Shown here piece by piece: positions 22,421-34,800 of a DNA stretch of 64,000 nucleotides. The stretch's first letter is position 1. Every line of letters starts with the position of its first letter. The notes under the pieces were generated by a model, which was not told the origin of the DNA, did no database searches, and was given only the letters and a program-made list of their open reading frames with translations. Origin of the DNA: Taeniopygia guttata (Eukaryota > Chordata > Aves > Passeriformes > Estrildidae); assembly GCF_048771995.1 (NCBI RefSeq), contig NC_133024.1, positions 85,726,501 through 85,790,500 of the forward strand, in the 5' to 3' direction. Made by a program: the position numbers and the translations under genes.

Positions 22421-25400
22421 TCACTACTGTAGCGAGCGGTCGGCGTTTCAGGCACTGCATCAGTGTGATAATAAATTACAGTAAATGCAGGGTCGAGGGA
22501 AAGGTGACCGCCGTCAGAGAAGTGGGGGGGGGTGGGGGGGGGGGAATATCTAGTGTTGTGTTTGTTGAGCTACGTTGTTCTTTTTCTTTATTTTCTTCTG
22601 TTTCTTCTCCCCTTCCGCCCCCTACCCCTCCCTTCCCGTCCCCGATAGTCCATAAGTACTGGGGCTTAGTCGAAGAGATAGGGTTATATGGCTGTGAACA
22701 GACCTGGTGTAAGGTGTACTGAAGCAGGCTATAGCAAAGCAGTACGTATGTTCAGTTTCTAAAGTTCCTAGGCCAAGATAGCAAGGAAGCACAATCAACC
22801 TGTGGGTGTTTATCACCGAGTTTTCTTGTATTTTAAGAAATAAAATTGCCTGCTAAATAGGAAAAGCATATACTCAGCTACTCAGCTTTTCAACAATACG
22901 TAGGGGTGTGTTGGCCTTGTTTTGCAGGATTATTGCAACTATTTTAGAGAAAAATCTCAGGAATAGTCTAGCTATAGACTTAGATCTGAATCCTTAGCAA
23001 TGGGCTTGGCTGACAGAGATGGCTTGCTTTTCTCTAAGCACTTGCATAGTCACTCTGACTTGAATGTAGCAAGACTTCCCATGTACTGAGAGCTTGGTCT
23101 GTAAGGTTTGTCCCTGTGTGTGTCTTGTCACTAGTGCTTCCTGATGCAGTGACCATTGGTTTGGTGGCCTGTCCTGCTGAGGGTCTATAAGAAAGCTCTC
23201 TGGCTAGCTTATAGCTAGTGTCACCCAGCTAGTACCCTCTCCTTTCATTGCACTTTGTGAGAGATGCAGCAGTGGTTACAATGCTTCAAACTTTGGTACC
23301 CAGCCAAGACCTCCTGTATGTGCTGTGAGTGATGGAATAAAACAAAGTCAGTCTTCAGGGTGCTGCAGGTCTGGGGCTGGAAAGAAGCCTCAGCGTCAGG
23401 AGGATTTGCACTGTGACTTTCTGGCACCATCCATCCAGTTATCAGTTTAGCAACTGTGTTAAGTTCTGAACTTCTGTAAAGTTCACCTTGAAGAAATATC
23501 CATGTATTGTTCTGTTCTAGGATCCAAATAAAGACACCGAGTGGAATGACATTCTGCGCAAGAAAGGTATCCTTCCTCCAAAGGAAAACTTGGAGGAACA
23601 GGAACGGGCAAAGGAAGAGGAGCAGTTTGCCATCCTTCAGAAATCTCTGGGTGAGTGACCAGCCAACTCAGGCAGCAACAGAACAAGCCTTGGAATGACT
23701 CCTGGGGGAAGCTTTCTCAAAGAAATGACCAGCATCAATGTTTATAAGCCTGTAAAGCAATGTGTCATTTTCCAGGTCTGTGGGGATACCAAAGCTTCAT
23801 CTGTGCAGGGTGATCAGCTGTTAATGGTATCAAACAAATGCATTCCTGAACACATGGATTCTTCCAGCATGTGAAAACTCTGTTCTTCCTGTCAGCTCTG
23901 TATTTTTATGGAAGTAAATGTTTAGAAACTGAAGCACAGAGCAAAGGGAGTTCTGCCAGGTGAATGTGCGTGGCTGTGCTGCAGCTGCAAAGCTTGAAAG
24001 CTTGTGCAGGTAGTTGGGTGCTAGTCTAGGCAGCCTTCAGCTCAGAGGCCTTTTCCATCATATTCTTTCCACGTATATGTCTAAAGCACATACACTTCCT
24101 AACAATCCAGTAGGAATAATAATGACAGGTTGAGAAAGCTGGGGCAGCTAGCCCGGAGAGGAGAAGGCTTAGGGGAGAACTGTAACACACGCCTTCCAGT
24201 GCCAAAGGGACTGAAAAAAGAGCTGGGGAGGGACTTTTTAGAATCGTAGAATAGAACCATAGAATATCCTGAGTTGGAAAGGAGCCACAAGGATCACTGA
24301 AGTCCCAACGGCTAAGGGCAATTCCAACTTTACGAGACCATATAGTGATAGATAGGACAAGGGGGGATAGCTTTAAGGTGAAGGACAGTAGGCTTAGATT
24401 AGATATTAAGAAGAAATTCTTTGCTGTGAGGGTTGTGAAGCACTGGAACAGGTTGTCCAGAGAAGCTGTGGATGTCCCATTGCTGAAGTGTTCAAGGCCA
24501 GGTTTCATGGGCCTTAGAGCAACCTGGTTTAGTGGAAAGTGTCCCTGCCCTTGGCAGGAAGGGTTGGAGCTGGATGATTTTTAAGGTGCCTTTCAACCCA
24601 AGCCATTCTATTATTCTAAGATAATATTTTTAAAAATTCACGGCATACTTCCTATTAATCTGTCTTTAGAGTAAATAAATTTGGTTGGACTGATGAAAGT
24701 TAATGAGTGTTAATCCTGGAATGAGATTTTTGCTGATTTAATGTTTCTTCTATTCTAGTGAAAACTTATGAGGACATGACTCTGGAAGAGCTAGAAGAGA
24801 ATGAAGATGAATTTAATGAGGAAGATGAGAGAGCTATTGAAATGTACAGGTCAGAGCAGCTTGCAGAATTTGGCTTTAATGATAATTGGAGGGTCTGTCT
24901 TTTATATGCTTTTAGATACTGTTGAAGAGAAAGGATGTTTTTAAGATGATGGAAGAAGGGGGTTGTGTTTCTGCTGTCTTGTGGAGCTTCTAAGTGTCTT
25001 TGAAAGGATAACAGCTTTTGACTTCAGTATCCTTTATCTACAGCCTAGCTTTGCAGAGATAATGTGCACCTGCTGAGTGTATGGCCAGGGGTCCTGAGAG
25101 CTTTGAAAATCACCTCCAGTATTTCCTAATTTTTGTGTGAATGAGATTAAAGTGCTGGAGATTTGCATAATTAGTGTTGGTTTCCCTCTATCTTGTAACA
25201 TCTCTCATTGCTTTTGCCATTTAGTTTGGTAGTGTGTTATGTGCAGAAGAAATGTCTAATGAAGCCAGAAATGAGAGAAAAAAGCATTTCATGAAGCATA
25301 GATTTACTTCTTGCATGTGGCTTTAGCCTTTGATGCAAATACAAGAGCATGTACCGTGTCATTTTGCTTTTATTGCTCTGGGATTAGAAGAAGTTTATAA

Positions 25401-28163
25401 TTTGTCTCTGAAGTCTAGGCCTCAACCAGCTCCTTCAAGTTATGTTCTGTCAAAAAATGCATCTATTCACAAGATGTCTTTTTCATTCCTGGCTATTCAG
25501 GCAGCAAAGGTTAGCAGAAATGAAGGCAGCTCAAATGAAGAATAAATTCGGGGAAGTTCTGGAGATTTCAGGAAAAGATTATGTTCAAGAAGTTACAAAA
25601 GCTGGAAAAGATATATGGGTAGTCTTACACCTCTACAAGCAAGGGTAAGATTTTTTGTTTTTTGAACCATTAAACCTTGCACTGTCAATAGCTGAAAATG
25701 CTCCAAGGTAAATGTGTAGTTATTGTAGAACTAAGGACTGATTGTGGAGTTCTGAGAAATAAAAACAAATTAGTAATTTTAATACTGTTGAGTCAAGACT
25801 GCTGAACTTCATTCTAGAATGATGTTACCAGGAGGTGGCTCTTTTGTACATCTCTGTAACACAGCAAGATGTGTACCATACAGCTTCCATAGAGGTAGCT
25901 GCTGCCACTGAAATATCCAAAATTTGGAAATTATTCTGGATTAAATGCAAGGGGCTGTGAATAGGAAAGATTAGTGTGTATTTAGGTTGGTTTGTAGTGG
26001 CATACAAATGGAGTGAGAAAGGTTTGCAGTCCTGTCATCATGATAGAAAACCTCGTCAAAAAGGTCTGTTAACATTGCTAGATTTTTTTTGGAAGGTTAT
26101 ACTCGCTGTTGTTCTTTGTGTCTAATTGCCTCATAGGTGTTGATCATCATTTGCATACATTCTTTCAGGAGCAGCTTTGCTTTTATTTTGCCTGTGCTCA
26201 TGGAGTTTCTAAGTAACTTAAATTCATTAACCAGTTTCCCTGAATACAAAGGGGTAAAGGGGAAGGTTGCATTACTAATATATTAAGACAAAAAACTCAC
26301 CACACACCAAAATCTCCAGTGGTGGTGATCTCCTTTGAATGCTGGAATACAGAAGTTGCTTCTGGTACTTTTGCCTTTCCAGAAAGTCATTAATCTGATA
26401 TTCTGACCTTTCTTCTGGAGCTGTTTACTTTATAAATTGTCTCTTGTTTTTCCTCATGTGTGTCTGCTGCTATTCTTCACAGAATTCCGCTCTGTGCCTT
26501 AATAAATCAACACATGAGCGGGCTTGCAAAGAAGTTCAGAGACGTGAAATTCATCAAAGCTATCTCTACCACCTGCATTCCCAACTACCCCGATAAGAAC
26601 CTGCCCACGATATTTGTGTACCTGGAGGGGGACATCAAAGCTCAGTTCATTGGGCCTTTGGTGTTTGGTGGCATGAACCTCACAAGGGATGGTGAGTGTC
26701 TGCATCTCTGCTCTTCCAAAGAAAAAGGCAAACTTTTTTTCTGGGAATGAGAGAAATGTGGTTTAGGAGAGGGGAGGTACTGAAAATGATATTAGATTTT
26801 TTTTCACCCCTATGGCTCAACCACATGGTTGTCTTGTAAAAGCAGTGATAGGCCAACATGTAGGTATCTGTCTTGTGTGTGCAAGTATTTATGCCCTGTG
26901 TTAGGTGAAACAAATTTTGCTGGATATATTAAAGGGTAAACAGTACCCATGCATGTTCTTAGGGTGTCTTGGACATGAACAGCTGCCTTTGCCTTCAGTG
27001 ACATGATAATCTGTGCACTTGCCTACTGGATTGTAGGGCTCCTTGTTTCATTTTCAGGATGATGGCATAAGTTTGTCTGTTGTCCCTGACCGAGTCAGCT
27101 TAATTCAGTCATCACAGAAAGCTGTGTACTGAAATTTCTGCACTTTTCTTTTATGTTTTCCTTCTCCCCTAAGCATAGGTGCCTTCCACTGAAGATTAAA
27201 GCAAGTGTGAGGCTGTGTTCATTATTCTGTAATATCTGAAAAAAATTAGATTTGATGATAGGATTGTCAGCAGGAGTAGGGGAAAGATTTCAACTGAATG
27301 TGTTGTATTGACTTTCTACCACTTCTGGGAAGCAATTCAGTCCAATTTGGCCTACTGCTGGTGGTGAAGTCTCTCTTTACTGTCTAAAGGATCTAATATT
27401 TAGCATGTGATGTAGAGGCAAAGGGGTGAATTCTATTTATAAGGTACATCCCTGGAAAATACCTATAATTCAGATGTGTAAATAAAATTTCCACAATTCT
27501 TCCCCTTTATTAAGTTTATTCCTTGCCTCTTCTGATTGTGATGAGCTCAATATATGATGGAAACAGCTGTAATGTATGAGCAGTATTCCTTCACTGGCAA
27601 TAGATGTGCAAATATGTCTCTGCCCTTATGTGGTTAGAAGGAGGTAGAGTTCGCTTTCACAGGAGAGTTGCCTCTGAAGCTGCTGCTCTGTATCCATCAC
27701 CTCTTTTGCACTCCTGGTTGCAAGGTGAGCACGGTGACACTGGGGATGTCACTGGTGGGTACAGAGCAGTAGCCTGACCTTCGTGCCCTGGGCTGAGACC
27801 TGTGCCAGCACTAGGGAGTGGGAAAGGAGGGCTTGGCTGGAGCTGGTGTGGTAAACAGGGCAGGAGCTTGGATCTGGGTATGGAAGAAGAAGAGGAGGAG
27901 GGCCGTGGTGTGATGGTGGTGGTGGTGGTAGGATGATAAGGAAAGTCATCTGGGGGGCCAAGGGTGGGCTTTCTCCAGTTTGCTCCCCTACATTCATGAC
28001 TCTTGTTTTGCACTGCACAGAATTAGAGTGGAAGATTTCTGAGTCGGGTGCCATCAAGACAGACCTTGAAGAGAACCCCAGGAAGCAGATCCAGGACCAG
28101 CTCATGTCCTCAATCAGGGCTTGTGTCCCAGCCAGAGGGGAGAGTGACTCAGAGGATGACTAA
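22175..28163 (+). CDS. PDCL3: Phosducin-like protein 3 (complete, 6 coding exons)
   Basis: PDCL3 is a cytosolic phosducin-family co-chaperone that binds the CCT/TRiC chaperonin and modulates folding of its clients; it is also reported to stabilise VEGFR2 and to have been found as an IAP-associated factor. Exons: 22175-22180, 23521-23650, 24759-24849, 25501-25644, 26483-26691, 28021-28163, all GT-AG with matching phases, giving 240 aa against 239 in human. Residues 1-90 are charged and helical ([40 protein letters not shown]). Residues 91-200 form the thioredoxin-like domain, with [43 protein letters not shown] and [14 protein letters not shown]. The end is an acidic tail, ESDSEDD. Identity to human is high throughout except the tail. 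No lesion is seen; surely functional. Confidence 0.98.
22524..22544. repeat. G-run in PDCL3 intron 1
   Basis: 21 bases that are all G except one T, about 340 bases downstream of the start codon and on the coding strand. It could form a G-quadruplex in DNA or nascent RNA. Confidence 0.9.
23521..23650 (+). CDS. PDCL3: PDCL3 exon 2
   Basis: Acceptor TCTGTTCTAG, donor CTGG|GTGAGT. Encodes the conserved [18 protein letters not shown] block and a Glu-rich helix. Confidence 0.97.
24126..24618 (+). mobile_element. CR1 LINE 3' region in PDCL3 intron 2, split by a second CR1
   Basis: Left part (24126-24240) has CCCGGAGAGGAGAAGGCTTA and GCTGGGGAGGGACTTTTTA; right part (24331-24618) has GATAGATAGGACAAGG, AGATATTAAGAAGAAATTCT, CACTGGAACAGGTTGTCCAG and the terminal TTTCAACCCAAGCCATTCTA. 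Together they are the last ~400 bases of a CR1 in order, on the + strand. The translated right part still shows the CR1 RT-tail pattern ([14 protein letters not shown]). Confidence 0.9.
24241..24330 (-). mobile_element. Younger CR1 tail inserted in the older CR1
   Basis: GAATCGTAGAATAGAACCAT and GAGTTGGAAAGGAGCCACAA form a CR1 3' end on the - strand, lying exactly inside the + strand element. The flanks ACTTTTTA and ACTTTAC look like a short target-site duplication. Confidence 0.8.
24759..24849 (+). CDS. PDCL3: PDCL3 exon 3
   Basis: Acceptor TTCTATTCTAG, donor ACAG|GTCAGA. Encodes [20 protein letters not shown] and on to AIEMY. Confidence 0.97.
25501..25644 (+). CDS. PDCL3: PDCL3 exon 4
   Basis: Acceptor GGCTATTCAG, donor AAGG|GTAAGA. 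Encodes [20 protein letters not shown] and the first strands of the thioredoxin-like domain to LYKQG. Confidence 0.97.
26483..26691 (+). CDS. PDCL3: PDCL3 exon 5
   Basis: Acceptor TTCTTCACAG, donor GATG|GTGAGT. Encodes the core of the thioredoxin-like domain, [14 protein letters not shown] to GGMNLTRD. Confidence 0.97.
28021..28163 (+). CDS. PDCL3: PDCL3 exon 6 and stop
   Basis: Acceptor TTGCACTGCACAG. Encodes [20 protein letters not shown] and the acidic C-terminus SDSEDD, stop TAA at 28161-28163. The 3' UTR runs to about 28830. Confidence 0.97.
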
Positions 28164-28808
28164 TTCCTGCGACTGCATCCAGATTGATGCAGTGCACTTG
28201 CAGCCAGTGTTCCCACCTCAAGCACTGGAGACACTCCTCAAGGCCTTGCTGAGCCCCAGAAGGATAGCCTTTCAAGACATCCATTCTAGAAACCTCTAGA
28301 AACTAAAAACATTTATGTTTTTTAAAAATTTCAGCTTCACTTAAGATGCTGAAAGACATTTTGTATAGTGAAGCCTGAGCAAATCATGCTCAAAGGTTTT
28401 AAAATATAGACGTGAGTAGAAACAGGTCTCTTGTTATTATTTGCATGCTAAATTGCTACTTCTTAAAAAATTTTAAATATGAAGTGGTCTTAAGTGCACT
28501 GTTTTTAACAAGCTTAAATGGTACAAATCAAATCTAAATATGCCTGGACTTCACAGAAAGCTGGGGTGGGTGGTACCTACGATGCAGGTGCTTCTGAAGG
28601 TGATGTGTTGTCCTCTGCGGAGATGTGCTGGCACCAGAGGGACAACATGAGGCTATAAGCTGGGATTCCAGGCATCTTGAGAGAGGCCTTGAGGATGGCC
28701 AGCCTCTCCTGGGACCTGCTGAGTCCTGAATGCCACTTTTGAGTTAGCAGCACTGTTTTGCCTTTCACAAGGGCTGAACTTGTGCACCTTTTTGCCTGTT
28801 AATTGCAG

Positions 28809-28814
28809 AATAAA
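28809..28814 (+). terminator. PDCL3: PDCL3 polyadenylation signal
   Basis: AATAAA about 645 bases after the stop, followed by GTGGTGCT (GU-rich downstream element) at about 28825. Confidence 0.8.
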
Positions 28815-28834
28815 ACTCAAGACAGTGGTGCTCA

Positions 28835-31800
28835 AGAGTGAAACTTCTGATTTCTTCAACCATATCAGAAGTCAGGTGTTCCTACAGTAGTGCCATTGCC
28901 AAATGGGAGGGAGGATGATGTTTGAGGAACTGACATCTTGCTATGTTAAATACTTCAATTTTCCAGCTACAGTAATAATAAGTGAAGCCTTAGAAGAGCA
29001 TAAACTTAAATATCACCTTGATTATAGATCCGCTGACATTTGGAGCTGCGTGATTATTTTGGGTTGGGTTTAATATCCACCTACACTTTCAGTTGGTCTA
29101 CATTCAGGCTAACAGTCTCCAAGGGCTTTTGCTAATGAGGCTGCCCCAATGCATTTTGTTACATTGCTGGTGAATTCTTTGGGTGGATGGTAAAGAATGC
29201 TATACTCTATAAGCAGTGATATTTTAAAGATTTTTTAAATTAGTTTGTAGTGACTTTGAAGCACAGTTTGTGCACTCTGAGACAAATCAGTGTGTACTTC
29301 GAACAACAACTAACCATTCCTCTTTGAGATGTGAATGGTGCTTTGAGTCTCAATTGTCTCCTTTCTTTTATGTGTGTTTTGGCAGAGTAGCTAAAATATT
29401 AATCTTGTGTAAGTCAGCCAAATGCAGCACAATAGAAGCTGATAGATCCTGAATATGATTACATAGCAGCACTCTTCTCATTACACAGGACAATCCCAAA
29501 TGCTATCAAGACTTGATGCTTCATTGTGCTCACCTACAACTTCGTACAGTCTAGGAAGAGTTTAACTCTTCTTCTCTGTAGAAGCCTATACTGCATATTT
29601 TGCTTATCTTTTGCTTGTTCACATTGAATTGTGCTTTAGAGTGACCTCTGATCACATGCACTGCATTTCTTTTGGAGGAAACTAGAGAAACTAGCAGTGA
29701 ATAAAAAGTAGGTGGGACTTCAGACTGTTTCCTTCACAGTCTCTTCTTCCACCAGGGTCTTAAAACCATAGCTGCTTTCCCCTTTTGTGTGTGGTGTTGT
29801 GGGGTTTGTGAGATCTTGGACCACTGAGAGGACTTGAGTCCCCTGAAGAGGACCAGGGCTGTGTATGGGTTGTCCCAGGCTGCTTAGCTGTGGGGAGCCA
29901 GATTTCCATTACCTCAGAATGGTGACTGTGGCACCCCCAGGTCGCAGTTTTGTCATTCCTTGGAAAGAAGCAGACCTGGTCTGCCTGGGAGGTTTACACC
30001 GGAGACTGCCTTGGGGAGTGGGAGAGTGCCTGCTCCCTGCTTTCGGGGCTACAGCAGGGGCTGCCTTGCAGTTTCATAGGCAGCTGTATTTTGGAGCAGC
30101 AGCTCAGGAGAAATTGAGATATTTTGACCTCTGGGGGATGCCACTGGAGAATGCCATGCTGAAAGGGGCAGATGTGAGAATTATCATAACCCAGAAGAGG
30201 CTGAATATCCTGCCCAGCTGATGAGACCCATATGGAACATCATTTGAAATGGTATCTATGCTTCTCACTCTTTGGCTAGGTGTGAAAATAGCTTTTTGTA
30301 ATATTATTACTTTTTCTGCCAATCATGTTGCTGTGCTCAAGGCCTTTTGTAGAAATTAGGTCTCTGCAGGAAACAGATAATGAGGTCTGTTTAACCTTTT
30401 GGCAGAGCAGGAGCTGTGGAAACAGTTAAGGGAATGAGCTTTAGCTTAAAAGGAAGCTGGCTGCTAAATAGCAAACCAAACCAGCCAATTAATACACATT
30501 GCAGAAAGGGGCAATATAATGGGAAAAAATAACTGGAGAGTGTGAGCTCTTATTTGCCAAGGCTTGGGGCACTGTTGCTAAATGCACTATCAACATTTTT
30601 GCAGCCTGTCAACAGTTAGTGTCAGATCAATGCTCGCTTTTCATCGGTGTGAGAAGGGTCTTTCTGTCAGCTATCATGGGAGAAATCAGAGGCAGTGATC
30701 CTGTAAACAGTGCTGAGGCTTGTGTGGGTTACTGTCCTGCATACTGCTGTGAGAGCATCCCTGACTCATGCCACACTGCAGCCGTGCCAGTGGGTGGTGG
30801 GAGGAGGAAAAGTTAACTTTGGGCCATAGATGGGCAGATGATTTGCCATTAGTGGACAGTCACTCTGGAGGTTTTTTTTTTTGTGTGTGAAATGTGAGTG
30901 CACCACTAGTAATAAAACAGTTCTCTTCATGGTGCAAGTCTGAAGTCTGCTGTTGAGCCAGGCCGTGTGATCAGTTATGTTCAGGGCTGGCTGCCCTGAT
31001 CTGGGTAAGTTACTGTTCTGATTTTTTTCCTCCTCAAATCTTTTATTCGCTATATGGACTCACCAAACCTGCAGGGCAGTGTTTTACATCAGTTTCACTT
31101 GCAGGGGGAGAGCCAGGTGTTGTGCAAACATAGCAAAGCCATGGTGAGGCTGCTAGTTTTCTAGGTCCTGAATCCAGCCAGGTCCCTGTACACAGACAGA
31201 AGCATCTGCAGGACTGTGACTGCAGAAGGTGAAATAAAGGAGAGTCCTTTGAATGGCTATGCTATCCTGTACCTGTTTTGGCCAGGTCCTACTTTCCCAG
31301 GGCTCAGGTCAGCCTCTCCTGCCTCTTCCTTGTGGCTGTCCTATCACCTGCTTTCCCAGATATGCTCAGGTAGGTATTTGGTTGGCCCTGTTGCCGAGAG
31401 CAGTTTAACTTAGGTGAGATGGCTCACTATGAGAAAGCTGAGTGTGTGCATCCAGCTCTGTTGGATCAGTGCTCAAAATGGGCACACAATACTAAGCCAC
31501 AACTTAGCCTGACATGTGCACACTAGTATTGGTCTTCGTAGAGTTCATGAAGAAAGTACTTCTGATCTACAGAGATTCTCATGAAAGTTAAGGTGCACTT
31601 TTTATTCCTGTTTTAAAAACTCAAGTTCAGAGTAATTTGTCTGTTTGCTCTGGAAATCTGGGGAAGTTAATCTACTTCACAGGCAGTAAGAAAGGAAACT
31701 TCTAACAGAAGCATCAGTAACCTGTTTTGGTGTAGCTCTTCTTTTGTGAAGGGGGTAAAATCCCTCACCTTTATATGAACATTTTGCTGCATATTTGTTG

Positions 31801-34800
31801 TGATTGGATCATGTCTAAAGAAACTTTACTCTCGCTGAGATCAAAGGAGAATTCTTCTCTCTCATTGCTAAAACTAACTCATTCCCTGTCAATTGTTTGG
31901 AAGGCAGTTGAACTCATTTCTCATTTCTTATTACAGCCCATTATAAATCACTCTTCATTTCAATCTCATTTAGTTAATTCAGTCATCAAAGGGTTGTAGG
32001 AGGCATAAAGTTTTTTATTGATGTATTTATCTCTTCAGAGAATTAAAAAGAAGTATTGAACTTCTTAGATCTCTTTACTGGCAGATGGCTCTTGTAATGC
32101 AGGAAAAAGCTTCATTCCCTCCTGTAGAAGGCAGAACCATTAAAAATGAAAACGAAGCAGCAAGAGACTCTCAGCAAGAAATTCTCTCCAGGATTCTGTG
32201 GGAGACTGATGAACAATATAACTTGTTTTCATATTCCACATTAAAAATTTCATCTCTTGACAACATGACAAATTTTTCAGGACTTCACATTAATTTGAAT
32301 TTATGGAGCTGACTGAAGAAGCTGAGGTCTGATAAAAATGCCAGGAAAATATCAAGTAATTCTGAGGTTGTTTCTATTTAACACATCAAATGTTAAAATC
32401 AGGAAGAAACTATGTGATCTAAGGCAGAAAAGTCCATATAAAAGTTATTAATGGACAATGAGATGTATGTAATTATGCATATTTGTAAGCCTCTGCTGCA
32501 ATATATCTCTTACAAAAAGTAATTCCAGTATTCCATTAAACACAAAATTGATTCTTGTAAAGGCAAAAGTTACAGCATTTGCTAGTGAGAGCAAGTCTTG
32601 GATTTTCAGACAGCCATTGCCTACCCCCACAGAAACTGACTCATGCTATAGCATGTGTCATCCTGATCCCCCTCCCCTCAATATCCATGGGAATACTTTG
32701 ATTTACAAGGAGGGCAGCAAAGACAGGCACCAAACTCCTTCTTGCATGATTGCAGCTTATCCTTCTGTGAATTAGTACAGACCATTTGGGGGTGTTGGGA
32801 AACTTCATTAATTATCTGTCATATGCAGATGATTTTTGTTAAGCTGAAAGTAGGGATATTCTGGATCCTCCAAGTTGGCTGTCACTTCCTGTGGTTTAGA
32901 TGTTGGCCTCAGGTGATTAGAAGAGAAATTGTGAGGGCTGCCTCCATGGCAGAGAAGCCCAGTAACAGACACTTGCAAACACCAGCTGCAACATTAAAGC
33001 ATCAAATACAGTCTTTAACAAGAAAGTGCTGGTGATAAAAGGGTGCAAAGTTTTGCAAGATACAGAAAAGCAGGAGAACATACAAGATGTGGAGTTGGCC
33101 CTCCTGTCTTGTAAACATCCCCAAACTTCTCCAGCTGAGGTGCATCCACTCTGATTATGTCTATCTAGAAAATTATGTCCTGAGGAATGAGATGTGAACC
33201 AAGTCCAGATCAAAGGTCTCATCCTGGAAGACCTTGAAGAAGTTTTTTTTCTTGTCTTCCTTATTCCCCTGAGACAAAAGTGAAGGCAAGAGCCCTTGAG
33301 AAAGTGGAAGAGATGAAGGGCAAGAGGCACAAGGCAGGATGAAAGGAGTTTAGATGGGTAGCTTAGGAGAGCAGTCTGACCATTGTTAGAGAAGAAGGGC
33401 AAAGGTGAAAATGATAAGTAAAATTTTAGATCTTGCATTATGGTAGGATTCAGGAATATTTTGTGTTGGGATAAACTGAGAGGAGCACTGCTCTCAAAAG
33501 ATGGACTTTGTGTATGTAGCTGGAGACTGTACAGGATAGCAGAGTGGATGGCAGCATTAAATCACGGAGGAAATTTCATGCAGACCTATGAAAACTTCTT
33601 ACCTTACTCCAGTATATAGGAATAAAAAAAGTAAGGACGCATGCTGTGATCTGCAGATAAATGTTGGGGGGTGAGCAAGTGAGCACCACGGAGAGCAGAA
33701 ATCAGGCAAGTTTTCAGTAAGAAAAATTGATTGGTAAGAAAATAATCATGTGCAATTCAAGCCAGGAAAATATATTGTTATACTGTTTGCCTGCTAATAA
33801 GCTGTCTTTAGCATAAACTCAGGAAAAGTTTTGAATCTTTCAGGTGAGAGGCACTGTCTATATACAGTTTTACAAGACATAGTAAGCACTCACTGCATCG
33901 TAGCATCTGGTACATGTTACAGATCCCAGTGGGTAATGTTACAGAGCCCAGTGGATAATACAGGCCTCCTCACTACACTATGATGTCAAATGGCATTTTC
34001 AGTTTAAAAACACTATTACACTGTCATTTTCAAAGTTAGCTGCTGCCCTATGCATTTGTGTTGTATTATATAAGAGATATCAATTTCATTTTAAATACAG
34101 TGAGTAACAATTTCATTGCTGGCTTATCAGTAGCAGTCCCATGTTGAATGCAGCTAGAAAAGGGAGAAGGGGAAAAAAACATCTCTTTGTCCTTTTGGTG
34201 AGTAGCTGACACTTCAGGCTTTAAAAGCTCAGCTGTCTCCTGGTGACAAAATGGTGACCAAGAGTTTTGGTGGCCCCTCTGCAAAACACACACCCCCCTG
34301 TCCTCCTCCTCTCCTGGTGGTAGGATAACCAGTGAGCACATGGACATCCTCCCAACTAAAATACCTGCATGCTTCTGTCACTCTAGGCTTCAATCAGGGG
34401 GAAATCTTTATCATCAAAGCCCCACCACCTGTAGCTCACTCAAATCTGTGTAAAGCACATGGGATTTCCTTACAGAGTTATCCAAGAAATCAGGCCCTTG
34501 TTCTGAAATGCAGATACTGCCCTGGAGATCCAGGTGCTCAGCTGGATATAGGCAGGAGGAAAGTGAGTTTTTTGCAGTCTCAACTTTCCTCCATAGAGGT
34601 CCTGTCAAAAGGCCCAAGCAGTTTTCGCTGGACAAAGGACCCCTTGGAATGGGGCACCTTCATGCAGTGACAGAGGAGTTGCATTGTCCCCATCCAGTGC
34701 TGGTGCATTTCACTCTGTTACCCCATCAAAAGGGCAGCAATGTGCAGACCAAAATGAGGGAGGATGGGACCCTGGGTGAGAGCAAGCAGCTGGTGGGGTA

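Noticed and set aside
21896-22722. Overlapping frames of up to 229 codons around the PDCL3 promoter
   Set aside because: GC-rich, Pro/Arg/Ala-biased frames on both strands over a CpG island; stops are simply rare there. Only the two-codon PDCL3 exon 1 is supported.
27657-28105. Two 118-codon - strand frames in PDCL3 intron 5
   Set aside because: Pro/Ser-rich translations of a GGT/GGA-rich intronic stretch; they overlap exon 6 in antisense and have no support.
29865-30221. 118-codon frame after PDCL3
   Set aside because: No recognisable domain, no splice or promoter context, and no matching neighbour in the family I know.
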